A model generated the notes under the pieces. That model made no database searches and was not told where the DNA came from. It saw only the letters and a program-made list of their open reading frames with translations. A DNA stretch of 64,000 nt, from assembly GCA_040367435.1 (NCBI GenBank), contig BAABWY010000007.1:62001-126000 (forward strand), given 5' to 3'. The translations under genes were made by a program, and so were the position numbers. Below are positions 26,945 to 35,818 of this stretch, piece by piece; position 1 is the first letter of the stretch, and each line of letters starts with the position of its first letter. The stretch comes from Hyphomicrobiales bacterium 4NK60-0047b (GTDB taxonomy: Bacteria; Pseudomonadota; Alphaproteobacteria; Rhizobiales; HXMU1428-3).

Positions 26945-27605
26945 TCTAGACAATACACTCTATCCGGCTGAGTGTAATTTGTTTGCCCAAATTGATGAAC
27001 GAATGGGAAGTTTTATAGCTGAGCTTCTTGATGTTGACCGGATTACTGCTCGTAAAGTTCAGAAAGATTATTACTATCGCTATGGCACGACACTGAATGG
27101 ATTAATGCGCGAACACCAGCTCGATCCGCATATTTATTTAGATTATGTGCATGATATTGACCATTCAGTTTTACCTGACTTACCCGAGCTGAATAGTGCA
27201 TTGGATGCTTTGCCGGGGCGTAAATTCATTTTTACAAATGGCTCAGCTGCACACGGTGAAAATGTAGCCGCTGCTCTTGGTATTCTTGATGTTTTTGATG
27301 GAATTTTTGATATTGCAGCCGCTGACTTTACACCCAAACCGAATAAACCGGCTTATGATCAATTTTTAAAACATCACAATGTAACGCCGCAAAATTCGAT
27401 CATGTTTGAGGACTTGCACCCGAACTTAAAAGTACCTCACGAGCTTGGAATGGCCACCGTATTGGTGCACTCATCTTATGAAGACCACCCCGCACAAAAA
27501 GAACGTCTCAACTGGGATAACCTGCCTGTTTATATCCATCATGAGACAAATGATTTGGTTGATTTCCTCGCCTCAAAAAATTTGAAATCAGCTGAACTTC
27601 TTTAG
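26901..27605 (+). CDS. Pyrimidine 5'-nucleotidase (HAD superfamily, SDT1-like)
   Basis: 234 residues from ATG 26901; the frame extends to GTG 26886. HAD motif I is WIFDLDNTLYPAECN, motif II IFTNGSAAH, motif III Lys in FTPKPNKPAYD and motif IV MFEDLHPNLKVP. This is the pyrimidine 5'-nucleotidase subfamily frequent in Rhizobiales, where it often lies between argB and dapD; here it is about 25 kb from argB. It would dephosphorylate UMP/CMP or damaged nucleotides. Confidence 0.88.
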   Translation: MNNLKANSIQNWIFDLDNTLYPAECNLFAQIDERMGSFIAELLDVDRITARKVQKDYYYRYGTTLNGLMREHQLDPHIYLDYVHDIDHSVLPDLPELNSALDALPGRKFIFTNGSAAHGENVAAALGILDVFDGIFDIAAADFTPKPNKPAYDQFLKHHNVTPQNSIMFEDLHPNLKVPHELGMATVLVHSSYEDHPAQKERLNWDNLPVYIHHETNDLVDFLASKNLKSAELL

Positions 27606-27847
27606 GAAAACGCCCACCAATTTTTCTCTCTATTTTTTCTTTTCTACTTTCGTCCAGACTTTCGTATTCTTTGATCTAAGTTAAAGTTTTACTCCTGGAA
27701 TTTGACATAAGATTTTTCATGTCCTCTTACTTTCCTTTTCGTTCTGCATTTTCATTTTGATCTCATATATTCAAATTAAATATCCATTAAATACAGTGAC
27801 TTAATTTACAAGTTGGAGGCTTAACCACTTTCCCCAGAGGTAAAATT

Positions 27848-28261
27848 ATGAAAAATATATATAAGTTGCTTACTATTATTACTCTTAGCTCTTGTAGTCT
27901 TTTGAGCTTTCAACCTTTTGCTTTTGCTGAGATGACACCGGCTGGACAAGAAGCACTAGTTAAGGCTGGAGAAACCATGTACCAGCATCGTTGTAGGGTT
28001 TGTCATTCTAATGATATGGAACATCCGTCTTATGGACCTCCTTTGAAAAACATTCTTGGCCGTAAGGCAGGTTCTGTTCCTGGGTTTAATTACTCAGATG
28101 CTTTGAAAAATTCTGGTATTGTATGGAATGAAGAGAAATTGCGAGAATGGATTAAGGATAATAAATCCGTTATGCCTGGTACTCGGATGCGTCATGTAGG
28201 GATCACTGATAAAACCGAACAAGACTTTCTTCTTACCTTTTTAAAACACATCTCAAAATAA
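27848..28261 (+). CDS. Class I c-type cytochrome
   Basis: 137 residues. A signal peptide (about 1-27, ending AFA) precedes one haem c domain. The haem-binding motif CRVCH lies near residue 56, with the usual PLKNILGRKAG, GFNYSDALKNSGIVW and axial Met in KSVMPGTRM. It resembles cytochrome c2/c550-type periplasmic electron carriers. It is convergent with nikR, and its electron-transfer partner is unknown. Confidence 0.93.
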   Translation: MKNIYKLLTIITLSSCSLLSFQPFAFAEMTPAGQEALVKAGETMYQHRCRVCHSNDMEHPSYGPPLKNILGRKAGSVPGFNYSDALKNSGIVWNEEKLREWIKDNKSVMPGTRMRHVGITDKTEQDFLLTFLKHISK

Positions 28262-28268
28262 AAATGCT

Positions 28269-28309
28269 CTCCCCCATCAGAACTAAGTGTTTTCACCCTG
28301 ATGGGGGAG
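28269..28309 (-). terminator. Hairpin between cytochrome c and nikR
   Basis: CTCCCCCATCAG (28269-28280) pairs perfectly with CTGATGGGGGAG (28298-28309). Read leftwards it is followed by AGCATTTTATTTTG, so it serves nikR best. It may also stop transcripts from the cytochrome gene. Confidence 0.8.
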
Positions 28310-28332
28310 CCATATTCTATTCCTAAGAATCT

Positions 28333-29121
28333 CTAATGACTATGATCGTCATGAAGCTCAGCTTCATGGCCGGGGTGGTCATGGGTATGGGCTCCGTGAT
28401 CTTCACCGATGTGATCATGATCGTGAGCACGAAAATCGTGAATGTGATCGCCATCATGATTATGGTGATGATGATTTTTGTGCGCATGACTGTGGGTGTG
28501 AGAGTGACCATGTTCGTGAATATGTTCATGGGGGTGACTGTGAGTGTGTTCATGGGGATGGCAATGGTATGTGCCATCTTTATGTGTGTGCCAATGCTCG
28601 TGACTGTGCGTATGCTCATGGGTATGAATATGCTTATGTTCATGAGTGTGCTCATGGCTGTGTTGTTTCTCTTCCTCTACACTTTCATCTTCAAAATCAG
28701 TGATTGTGTTTTTAGGAAATTCAACGGGAGTTATCTGAAGTGTGCCATGACGGATACCGCGCTCAGCAATAATGGAATTTGCTATCTCTTTGACCTGACG
28801 CACACTTCCCTTCAAGATCACCGTTTCATGACAGGTTTTTTCATCAATATGCACTTGCATTGTACTTTGATGAAGGCTGTAGGTTGCATGATGTTTTTTT
28901 GCTAATCTTTTCGCTAATTCACGCTCTTCAAAATCATAAAGATAAGACAAGGTGGCTATGCAATTTTTGCTCGTTGTATTGGTTTCTATGCGCTCTGCTT
29001 CCAAACGGTCACGGGTTATATCTCTGATCGCCTCTGATCGATTTGCATAATTTTTCTCATTCATAAAACGATCTAACTGATTTAGCAGATCTGTATCTAT
29101 GGTGATTGTGACGCGCTGCAT
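28333..29121 (-). CDS. nikR: NikR nickel-responsive regulator with giant His-rich tail
   Basis: 262 residues, about twice the normal NikR (about 135). Residues 1-45 form the ribbon-helix-helix DNA-binding domain (RVTITIDTDLLNQLDRFM). Residues 50-135 are the ACT-like metal domain ending AERGIRHGTLQITPV. Aligned to E. coli NikR, ligands H76, H89 and C95 are present (H78, H91, C97), but H87 is replaced by Gln (Q89). From about residue 153 to the end, around 47 of 110 residues are His, mostly in H-x-H runs with Glu, Thr, Ser and Asp. It is divergent from nikKMLQO, which it presumably represses. The tail could store or sense Ni, Co or Zn. Confidence 0.93.
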   Translation of the reverse strand: MQRVTITIDTDLLNQLDRFMNEKNYANRSEAIRDITRDRLEAERIETNTTSKNCIATLSYLYDFEERELAKRLAKKHHATYSLHQSTMQVHIDEKTCHETVILKGSVRQVKEIANSIIAERGIRHGTLQITPVEFPKNTITDFEDESVEEEKQHSHEHTHEHKHIHTHEHTHSHEHWHTHKDGTYHCHPHEHTHSHPHEHIHEHGHSHTHSHAHKNHHHHNHDGDHIHDFRAHDHDHIGEDHGAHTHDHPGHEAELHDDHSH

Positions 29122-29254
29122 TTTGTCAAAGCCTCTTTCGTAACGCTTTTCATCTCTCTTTGTTAGAGAAGCTTAGTTTGGTTCTTTCTTTCAAACCAGT
29201 CTTGATTGGTTTTTCCCTTTGTTTAAATCGATTGACTTACAAGCTCAACAGAAT

Positions 29255-29287
29255 GTATGATAATTTTACGAAACATCATATATGATG
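29255..29287. promoter_or_regulatory. Candidate NikR operator
   Basis: GTATGA (29255) and TCATAT (29276) are spaced by 15 bp, close to the known NikR consensus GTATGA-N16-TCATAC. The right half is part of a perfect 14-bp palindrome CATCATATATGATG (29274-29287). The site lies between the divergent nikR and nikK, 43 bp before the nikK start. Confidence 0.5.
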
Positions 29288-29329
29288 AATATTATTTTTG
29301 TAATACTTTTTTTGTTTTGAGACTTAATA

Positions 29330-30199
29330 ATGAAGCAGATTTATTCATATTTTTCGGATTTTGTGGCCAAAATATTTTTTGGTAGCTGTATTTTTTTAAT
29401 TAGTTCTCAATTGGTTAAGGCGCATTTTCAAGAACTTATTCCAACAAGTGATATTGTTATTCAAGAAACGGTTGGTGCCCCCCAAATTCAAAATTTTTCA
29501 CTTTCTCTACGTTTTACCCACCCAATGGACAACGGTCCATTGATGGAAATGACCAAACCACTGGGCTTTGGAGTGATGATAAATGGCAAGAAACGTAGCT
29601 TAATAGCGAACTTAACCCCCTTTAAACAAGCGAATAAAACGACTTGGCTTGCTCCCTATAAATTGCAAGAACCGGGCGATCATATTTTTTATGTGAGCCC
29701 AGCACTTTATTGGGAGCCTGGTGAGCAAAAAATGATCCAACACCACACAAAGGTTGTTGTTGATGGATTTGGCGGTGGTGAGGGCTGGGATAAACTGGTT
29801 GGTTTACCGGTTGAGATTGAACCGCTTTCGCGGCCTTATGGATTGTGGACCCATAATAGTTTTAGAGGCCGTGTTTTGAAAGCTGGCAAACCTGTTCCTT
29901 TTGCCATTGTCGAGGTTGAATACCGCAATGATCGTAACGAGGTTCACGTTCCCTTTGCAGCCTATTCTACTCAAGTGATTAAAACTGATGGTCATGGCGT
30001 CTTTTCTTACGGGTTACCACGTGCTGGTTGGTGGGGGTTTGCGGCCCTCACGACGCGCGCTGAAAAAGCCCCCAACCCAAAGGGCGAGTTAACAGATGTT
30101 GAAGAAGCTGGCGTGATTTGGGTTTTTGCAAGAGACATGATTTCAAAGAAACACAGAATGCAAAAGAAACACAAGACACTAAAGAAACATGGAGATTAA
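29330..30199 (+). CDS. nikK: NikK-type periplasmic nickel transport component (DUF4198)
   Basis: 289 residues. An N-terminal signal segment (IFFGSCIFLISSQLVKA) leads to a mature protein starting AHFQELIP, where the near-terminal His may bind metal. Conserved DUF4198 features are LRFTHPMDNGPLMEM, YVSPALYWEPGEQKMIQHHTK and GRVLKAGKPVPFAIVEVEY. DUF4198 proteins accompany NikMLQO transporters. The C-terminus (KKHRMQKKHKTLKKHGD) is unusually rich in Lys and His. First gene of the nik operon. Confidence 0.88.
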   Translation: MKQIYSYFSDFVAKIFFGSCIFLISSQLVKAHFQELIPTSDIVIQETVGAPQIQNFSLSLRFTHPMDNGPLMEMTKPLGFGVMINGKKRSLIANLTPFKQANKTTWLAPYKLQEPGDHIFYVSPALYWEPGEQKMIQHHTKVVVDGFGGGEGWDKLVGLPVEIEPLSRPYGLWTHNSFRGRVLKAGKPVPFAIVEVEYRNDRNEVHVPFAAYSTQVIKTDGHGVFSYGLPRAGWWGFAALTTRAEKAPNPKGELTDVEEAGVIWVFARDMISKKHRMQKKHKTLKKHGD

Positions 30200-30203
30200 T
30201 CTG

Positions 30204-30920
30204 ATGCATATTATGGATGGTGTTGTTTCTTCTCCTCTTGTTGTTGGTGCCGCGATTGTTGCGGTGAGTGCTGTTGGCTTTGGTTTAAAACGAATTGAGC
30301 CTGATGATATCCCTAAGATCGCCCTTCTTGCTGCTGCATTTTTTGTGGCCAGTGTTATTCGTGTGCCGATAGGTCCGACATCAGCTCATCTTATGTTAAC
30401 CGGTTTATTGGGGCTTGTTTTGGGTCCAGCTATTTTTCCTGCGATATTAGCGGGACTGATGCTGCAAACTTTCATTTTTGGTTTCGGCGGGATCACGGTG
30501 CTGGGGTTGAACCTTGTGAATATGGCATTGCCCGGGTTTTTGGCTTACTTGATTTTTATGCCCTTTCTACAAAAGGAACTTCGCAGAGGGGCGGAGGGTT
30601 TTTATACGCTCTCATCATCTAATCACAAACTTTTTGAACTCATACAAAAAAACAGAATTTTTCTGATTGGCTTTTGTGCGGGCAGTTTTGCCATAGCTGG
30701 CTCTCTTCTCATGGTGGCGTTCAGTCTTGCGCTTTCTGGGCAAGCTTTTATTCCTGTTGCAAAATTTATGGTGATTGCAAACCTTCCTCTTGTTATTAGC
30801 GAAGGGCTTGTTGTTGGGGTTATTTTACAATTTTTAACAAGCCTCAAACCTGAACTCTTTGTCGGGCACACTATACAACAAACACCTGCTCTTCAGTCAT
30901 CTTCGGAACTTCGGACATGA
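30204..30920 (+). CDS. nikM: NikM, substrate-binding membrane component of ECF nickel transporter
   Basis: 238 residues. Start is set at ATG 30204 rather than 30189 because NikM/CbiM proteins need Met-His at the N-terminus, where His2 coordinates the metal: here MHIMDGVVSSP. GGAG lies ten bases before 30204. About seven membrane helices; GPTSAHLMLTGLLGLVLG and LMLQTFIFGFGGITVLG are core motifs. The context (NikR, NikK, NikL) argues for nickel rather than cobalt. Confidence 0.92.
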   Translation: MHIMDGVVSSPLVVGAAIVAVSAVGFGLKRIEPDDIPKIALLAAAFFVASVIRVPIGPTSAHLMLTGLLGLVLGPAIFPAILAGLMLQTFIFGFGGITVLGLNLVNMALPGFLAYLIFMPFLQKELRRGAEGFYTLSSSNHKLFELIQKNRIFLIGFCAGSFAIAGSLLMVAFSLALSGQAFIPVAKFMVIANLPLVISEGLVVGVILQFLTSLKPELFVGHTIQQTPALQSSSELRT

Positions 30921-31558
30921 AGTGGAGTGTGCTGAAATTAGGTCACTTGTTTATAATTTGCACTTTACTGCTGTTCTCTATTCAGCCAGCTAACGCTCAT
31001 AAATTACAGATGTTTGTTACACTTGAAGCGCTTTCTTCTCAGTCTAATCAAACAGAAGTTCAAGCAACTGGTTTTCAGCTTTTAGGGCAAGTTTATTTTT
31101 CTGCTCACTCCCCGCTAGCAAATGCAGAAATTACTATTTCATCGCTTCAAAACAAAAAGATACATGTTTTGCGTAGTGATAAGCAGGGACGCTTCCAATG
31201 GCGGCTACCCTCAACAGCTCCATTTAAAATTCAATGTCGATCAATAGACGGACATCTTGTTGAAAGGATCATTACGCCGAAGTTATCTGATCATGGTGCT
31301 ATGAAGATACATGGGCAAGAGCTACGCACTGTTGATGGAGAAACACATAAACCTCAACAAGGCGTCAAAGTTGATGCACAAGAATTAAGACATATCATTT
31401 CTTCAGAGCTCACGCCTTTAAAAGAGCAAATCTCCAAGTTGCATCAAAAGATCTGGCTGCTCGAAATTTTAGGTGGTCTTGGGGTTTTGTTTGGTGGGTT
31501 TGGAATTTGGATGTTTTTTCTATCCCGGCGGGCACTCGTTGATAAGAGGGATGTCTAA
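30917..31558 (+). CDS. nikL: NikL-type membrane-anchored accessory component
   Basis: 213 residues. Signal/anchor helix, mature start AHKLQMFVTLEA, a carboxypeptidase-regulatory-like beta domain (GQVYFSAHSPLANAEITI, SDKQGRFQWRLP), a short coiled coil (LTPLKEQISKLHQKI) and a C-terminal helix. This matches NikL of NikMLQO systems. Overlaps nikM by ATGA and nikQ by one base, so translation is coupled. Confidence 0.85.
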   Translation: MKWSVLKLGHLFIICTLLLFSIQPANAHKLQMFVTLEALSSQSNQTEVQATGFQLLGQVYFSAHSPLANAEITISSLQNKKIHVLRSDKQGRFQWRLPSTAPFKIQCRSIDGHLVERIITPKLSDHGAMKIHGQELRTVDGETHKPQQGVKVDAQELRHIISSELTPLKEQISKLHQKIWLLEILGGLGVLFGGFGIWMFFLSRRALVDKRDV

Positions 31559-32328
31559 TGTCCCTTTCTTTTTTTGATGCCCGTTTTGACCCCCGCACGC
31601 TCATCTTCCTTACACTTAGTTTTTCGGTTCTAGCGATTAGCGTTTCTTCATTACAGCTTAGCTTGGGACTTTTCATTTTTGCCTTTGGGTTGGCCGTTTT
31701 ATTTCGTGTTCCTCTGGTCTCTACATTTAAAAAAATCATGTTCCTCGATGGCTTTATGATTTTAGCTCTTTTTTCTCTCCCTTTTACATTTGCGAGCGGG
31801 CCGTCTCTGCTGATTTGGGGAGTTCCGGTTTATCTTGATGGCTTTTGGTTGGCGGTGAGCATTGCCCTTAAAGCAAATAGTATATTTTTATGCTTCACAG
31901 CCTTAATGGGTCGCATGGGTGTCGCTGAATTTGCACATGCTCTTGCTCATTTGAAAGTGCCTACCCAATTTGTCCAGATCCTTCTTTTGATGGTGCGCTA
32001 TATTCATGTGTTACGCTTTGAGCTTGAACGCATGCGTACAGCTATGAAATGCCGCGGATTTCAATATTCGACAAGTTGGCATTGCTGGAAAAGCATTGGC
32101 CATTTAATTGGGATGTTATTCGTGCGCTCGATAGAGAGAGGCGAGCAAATTTTAATTGCTATGAAATGCCGAGGGTTCCAGGGTACGTTTCCGCTTCTTC
32201 ATCATTTTCATTATGGTCGCCAGGATACTTTTTTGATACTCACCTTTTTTTCTGGCCTTTTGCTTTTTTTAGTTTTTAGCTCCTCACTAGATTTCAAATC
32301 TTTTATGGAATTTATCACCTATGGCTGA
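31558..32328 (+). CDS. nikQ: NikQ/CbiQ, transmembrane coupling component
   Basis: 256 residues, five to six membrane helices. The cytoplasmic coupling motifs of ECF T-components are both present: ERMRTAMKCRGF near residue 160 and RGEQILIAMKCRGF near residue 196, each with the A-x-R-G/C-R-G type signature. It couples the ATPase NikO to NikM. Stop of nikL and start of nikQ overlap by one base. Confidence 0.92.
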   Translation: MSLSFFDARFDPRTLIFLTLSFSVLAISVSSLQLSLGLFIFAFGLAVLFRVPLVSTFKKIMFLDGFMILALFSLPFTFASGPSLLIWGVPVYLDGFWLAVSIALKANSIFLCFTALMGRMGVAEFAHALAHLKVPTQFVQILLLMVRYIHVLRFELERMRTAMKCRGFQYSTSWHCWKSIGHLIGMLFVRSIERGEQILIAMKCRGFQGTFPLLHHFHYGRQDTFLILTFFSGLLLFLVFSSSLDFKSFMEFITYG

Positions 32329-32977
32329 ACCTTACTTTAAGTTACAAAACATTTCGTTTTCACGGCCTGGTTTTGCCCCATTGTTTAGCGAACTGAATTT
32401 CGAAGTTTTAAAGGATGAAACTATTGGTTTGATTGGGGGCAATGGAACTGGGAAAACAAGCCTCTTTCATTTGATGATGGGCTTGTTGAAACCTGGCTCA
32501 GGTGAAATCATTGCTTTTGGTAAGGCTTGTTCATCAGAAGATGATTTCTTAGCTGTCCGGACACAGGCTGGATATCTGTTTCAGAATTCAGATGATCAAT
32601 TGTTTTGCCCAACCGTTGAAGAAGATGTGAGCTTTGGTCCTTTGAACCTTGGACTAAACCATACAAAGGCGAAAGAGATAACAATGAAGGTTCTAAGTGA
32701 ATTAGGCCTTTCAGGATTTGAGAAACGTATCACACACCATCTTTCTGGCGGTGAGAAACGGCTGGTTGCCCTTGCCAGTGTTCTTGCTATGGAACCGAAA
32801 GTCTTGTTGCTAGATGAACCAACCACCGGCCTTGATGAGCCCGCCTATGAGCGCCTTACTGACATTTTAAAAAAACTTGATATTTCTAAAGTGATCATTT
32901 CTCATGACGAGACTTTCTTGTCGGCTTTGACTGAGAGGACTTACCGACTTAAAGCAGGCCAACTTCATCTCCTCTAA
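32321..32977 (+). CDS. nikO: NikO/CbiO, ATPase of nickel ECF transporter
   Basis: 218 residues, a complete ABC ATPase: Walker A GGNGTGKTSLFHLMMG, Q-loop LFQNSDDQLFCPTVEEDV, signature HLSGGEKRLVALA, Walker B VLLLDEPTTGLDE and switch His in KVIISHDETF. Overlaps nikQ by eight bases. A strong terminator follows directly, ending the nikKMLQO operon. Confidence 0.95.
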   Translation: MAEPYFKLQNISFSRPGFAPLFSELNFEVLKDETIGLIGGNGTGKTSLFHLMMGLLKPGSGEIIAFGKACSSEDDFLAVRTQAGYLFQNSDDQLFCPTVEEDVSFGPLNLGLNHTKAKEITMKVLSELGLSGFEKRITHHLSGGEKRLVALASVLAMEPKVLLLDEPTTGLDEPAYERLTDILKKLDISKVIISHDETFLSALTERTYRLKAGQLHLL

Positions 32978-32981
32978 AAAC

Positions 32982-33012
32982 AAAAGCCCTCCAAAGTTTT
33001 GGAGGGCTTTTG
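32982..33012 (+). terminator. Bidirectional terminator, nikO / chemoreceptor
   Basis: AAAAGCCCTCCAAA pairs with TTTGGAGGGCTTTT and is flanked by A-rich and T-rich ends, so it can serve both convergent genes. Confidence 0.92.
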
Positions 33013-33033
33013 TTTTCTTATCTTCAGCAATAT

Positions 33034-34524
33034 TTATGCGGCTATTTCGTTTAAGAAATTATCGATTTCTTGTCTTAGACGATCTGCGTCTTGTTCAAGC
33101 TTGGTTGAGGCTTTATGAACTTCTTCTGCTGAAACGCTGGTTTTATCAGCTGAGTGATCTACGCCTGATACAGCGCTGGCTAATTCAGCTGAGTGTGAGG
33201 CTGTTTCTTGCACATTTGAAGAGATCTCACTTGTCACGGCACCTTGTTCATTCATAGCATCAGAAATTGAACTTGAAAGCTTATCAACTTGAGTCATGGT
33301 TTGAGCTATCTCGTTAATTTCTGTTGCCGTATCTTTTGATGCTGCCTGAATCTCTTGAATATGCTTTGCGATCTCGCTGGTTGCCTGACTGGTTTGCTCA
33401 GCTAATGATTTAACTTCTGCAGCTACCACTGCAAAACCTTTACCAGATTCACCTGCTCTTGCAGATTCGATCGTTGCGTTCAATGCTAACAGATTTGTTT
33501 GTTCAGCGATTTCTTCAATTAGGTTAACAACCGTTCCTATGCTCTCTGCCGCTTCGGTTAGCGCCCTTACTCTTGTTGAACTTTGGCGGGCTTGATCTGT
33601 TGCTTTGCGTACAGCTGTAGAGGTGTCTACAACTTGTGTTGAGATTTCAGATACTGAACTGGCCAATTGCTCAGCAGCACCGGCGAGTGATCTTACATTA
33701 TTATCTGCTGACTGGGAGGCTGAGCTTGCTGTGCCGGCGAGCTCAGCTGTATGTTTTGCAATATCTGTAAGCTCAATGGCTGAGCCGGTCATTTGACCAG
33801 CACCTTGACCAACAGCCTTGATGAAGCCATCCATCCGAGATCTAAAACTTTCAGCTATTTCAGTTAATCGTTCGCGGCGCTCTTCTTCATGCCTTACTGC
33901 TGATCTTTTTTGTTCTGATGCCATGCCTTCGGCTTTAGCTGTCGCAGTATTCGCTTCATCAAGCGCTTCACCAACACGGCCTGCCGCTGTTTCCATATTA
34001 CCGACAATCCAGTTTACGCCTTCTTGAGTAATGAAAATGGTCACAAGGTGGATCATGGTGAGAACGATACCAACATCGCCTATGAACGCAGCTGCTGGAT
34101 CTAAAATTGCGGCACTCAAAGTGAAGCCCATGGCGCATACGGCGGCAATTGTTGTCGCTTTTTTATCGCACCAACCAGAAAGTATAGCGATCACTGCTAC
34201 CAGGCCAAACTGCGCTTCAATCTGCAATGGATTACCACGCAGCATAATGATCAACGCGATCATGTTCACAGCCAAGTTCGCACTTGTTATATATCTGGTT
34301 TGCAATTCCATCGGCTGTGTTCTCAACAGGTAGGTGGAATAGACGGTGAGACCGATAGCAAACAGCAACGGGAATGCCGAGGTGTTGAAGTCTGACCATG
34401 TTAGAGGGAAGACATTTGTCATCAAATCCGATGACACATATGCCATGGCAGACAACATCAATGGCAACCACATCATCACGGTGAGGAACAAGACAAAACG
34501 TCTGCGTAATATATTTAAATCCAT
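33034..34524 (-). CDS. Methyl-accepting chemotaxis protein without periplasmic sensor
   Basis: 496 residues. Five or six membrane helices occupy the first 185 residues with only short loops, so no periplasmic ligand domain exists. A coiled coil follows ([17 protein letters not shown]), then the signalling domain. The hairpin tip [20 protein letters not shown] with [20 protein letters not shown] is at about residues 345-385. Such receptors may sense membrane, redox or intracellular cues. No che genes are adjacent. It faces nikO, so no operon link to nickel genes. Confidence 0.92.
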   Translation of the reverse strand: MDLNILRRRFVLFLTVMMWLPLMLSAMAYVSSDLMTNVFPLTWSDFNTSAFPLLFAIGLTVYSTYLLRTQPMELQTRYITSANLAVNMIALIIMLRGNPLQIEAQFGLVAVIAILSGWCDKKATTIAAVCAMGFTLSAAILDPAAAFIGDVGIVLTMIHLVTIFITQEGVNWIVGNMETAAGRVGEALDEANTATAKAEGMASEQKRSAVRHEEERRERLTEIAESFRSRMDGFIKAVGQGAGQMTGSAIELTDIAKHTAELAGTASSASQSADNNVRSLAGAAEQLASSVSEISTQVVDTSTAVRKATDQARQSSTRVRALTEAAESIGTVVNLIEEIAEQTNLLALNATIESARAGESGKGFAVVAAEVKSLAEQTSQATSEIAKHIQEIQAASKDTATEINEIAQTMTQVDKLSSSISDAMNEQGAVTSEISSNVQETASHSAELASAVSGVDHSADKTSVSAEEVHKASTKLEQDADRLRQEIDNFLNEIAA

Positions 34525-34759
34525 TTTATTTTCCTTCCATTCATACAGGGTGCAATCACTTCATTTGACTGCTGATAATCCGTGTAGAATTGATACTTGT
34601 ACTATAGGCCAAAAAACTGTAAAGCTAAGGTAAACGTCTGGTTTAATTTATTGTTTTTATTGAACTTATTTTGTTCCAAATTCTTCGAAATCTTATTTTT
34701 TGGAACCTTTCTTTTCACCTTGTACTTGCGTTGGAATGTTTCTTTACAAGAGAGCTAAC

Positions 34760-35503
34760 ATGACCGATACAACACAATCACCAACACCCTCCACTTCTGC
34801 TCAATCACTTGATGTTTTTTCAAGTTCTACTAAGGAAGAGCAACAATCTCAGATAGCGATTTATGTTTATCAAAGCCCTATCCGAGCCTGGCATTGGCTC
34901 AATATGTTTTGCATTATTGTGCTTTGCGTCAGCGGATATTTTATTGGAAGCCCACCACCAACCCTTTCAGGTGAAGCAAGTGACCATTACCTGATGGGCT
35001 ATACTCGGTTTGCTCATTTTGCAGCCGGACAAATTATGGTTTATCTATTTTTGGGGCGCATATTTTTTGCGTTCACTGGTAATAAATATGCAAGAGAATT
35101 ATTTTTATTACCTGTTCATTCACAAGAATGGCGAACCGGATTTTTAGAGCAGATCAAATGGTATTGTTTTGCTAACAATCAAGCGCCGCAATTTGTTGGT
35201 CATAATCCGGTGGCTCAATGCATAATGTTTTTTGGCTTCGTTCTTCCTGCTATTTTTATGATTGTTTCTGGACTTGCTCTCTATGCAGAAGGGCTAGGTA
35301 TGGGGCATTGGCTTTATAATGTAACCGATTTTATGTTGCTGTTTTTTGATGGCACAATGGCCATTCATACTTATCATCATCTTGGTATGTGGGTGATCAT
35401 CTGTTTTATCATGTTGCATTTATATGCAGCATTTCGTGAGGAATTGGTCTCTCGTCAATCAATGATTTCAACAATGATCTCTGGCTGGCGCATGTTTAAG
35501 TAA
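34760..35503 (+). CDS. Ni,Fe-hydrogenase-type b cytochrome
   Basis: 247 residues from ATG 34760; the frame is open from 34700 but the stretch before the ATG is not family-like. Four membrane helices carry haem-ligand-type histidines in PIRAWHWLNMF, YTRFAHFAAGQIM, IHTYHHLGMWVI and MLHLYAAFREE. This is the HyaC/HupC pattern, the subunit that passes electrons from uptake hydrogenase to quinone. No hydrogenase structural or maturation gene is in the window, so it is an orphan here. A related cytochrome b561-like role is possible. Confidence 0.85.
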   Translation: MTDTTQSPTPSTSAQSLDVFSSSTKEEQQSQIAIYVYQSPIRAWHWLNMFCIIVLCVSGYFIGSPPPTLSGEASDHYLMGYTRFAHFAAGQIMVYLFLGRIFFAFTGNKYARELFLLPVHSQEWRTGFLEQIKWYCFANNQAPQFVGHNPVAQCIMFFGFVLPAIFMIVSGLALYAEGLGMGHWLYNVTDFMLLFFDGTMAIHTYHHLGMWVIICFIMLHLYAAFREELVSRQSMISTMISGWRMFK

Positions 35504-35535
35504 GTAGGCCGAGTTCATGCCTTGATGCAAAATTC

Positions 35536-35590
35536 CATTCAAATTCGCCTTTTTTTATGAAAAGAGGCGGGTTTGAATGATTTTTCATAT
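35536..35590 (+). terminator. Terminator after cytochrome b gene
   Basis: CATTCAAATTCGCCT (35536-35550) pairs over 15 positions, with G-U pairs, with AGGCGGGTTTGAATG (35565-35579). ATTTTTCATATTT follows. Confidence 0.75.
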
Positions 35591-35632
35591 TTAATTGTGT
35601 CTTCCATCTCAAACGAACAATTCAGTCCCTGT

Positions 35633-35670
35633 ATTACTTAAGTTGAACTTTATTACTTAAGTTGAACTTT
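35633..35670. repeat. Perfect 19-bp direct repeat upstream of bufA
   Basis: ATTACTTAAGTTGAACTTT occurs twice with no gap (35633-35651, 35652-35670). Each unit contains CTTAAG and TTGAACTTT. It lies about 150 bp before bufA, between a terminator and the operon, and could hold regulator or ECF -35 elements. Nothing else was seen in the 35504-35818 gap. Confidence 0.7.
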
Positions 35671-35818
35671 TTTTCATTTTTTTGCAATCAAACCTATCTC
35701 TAGATCGTTATTGGTATGACAGGGTTATTTGACCATAGTTTTTAGCTTTTTTAGTTTTGCTATGGTTTGGATAAGTTTGTCTATTTCTATGGATATCCTT
35801 AATTTTATGGAGAGCGTT

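Noticed and set aside
28336-28905. 189-residue open frame opposite nikR, rich in Met and Val
   Set aside because: It is the complement of the His-codon-rich tail of NikR; no ribosome site or family resemblance.
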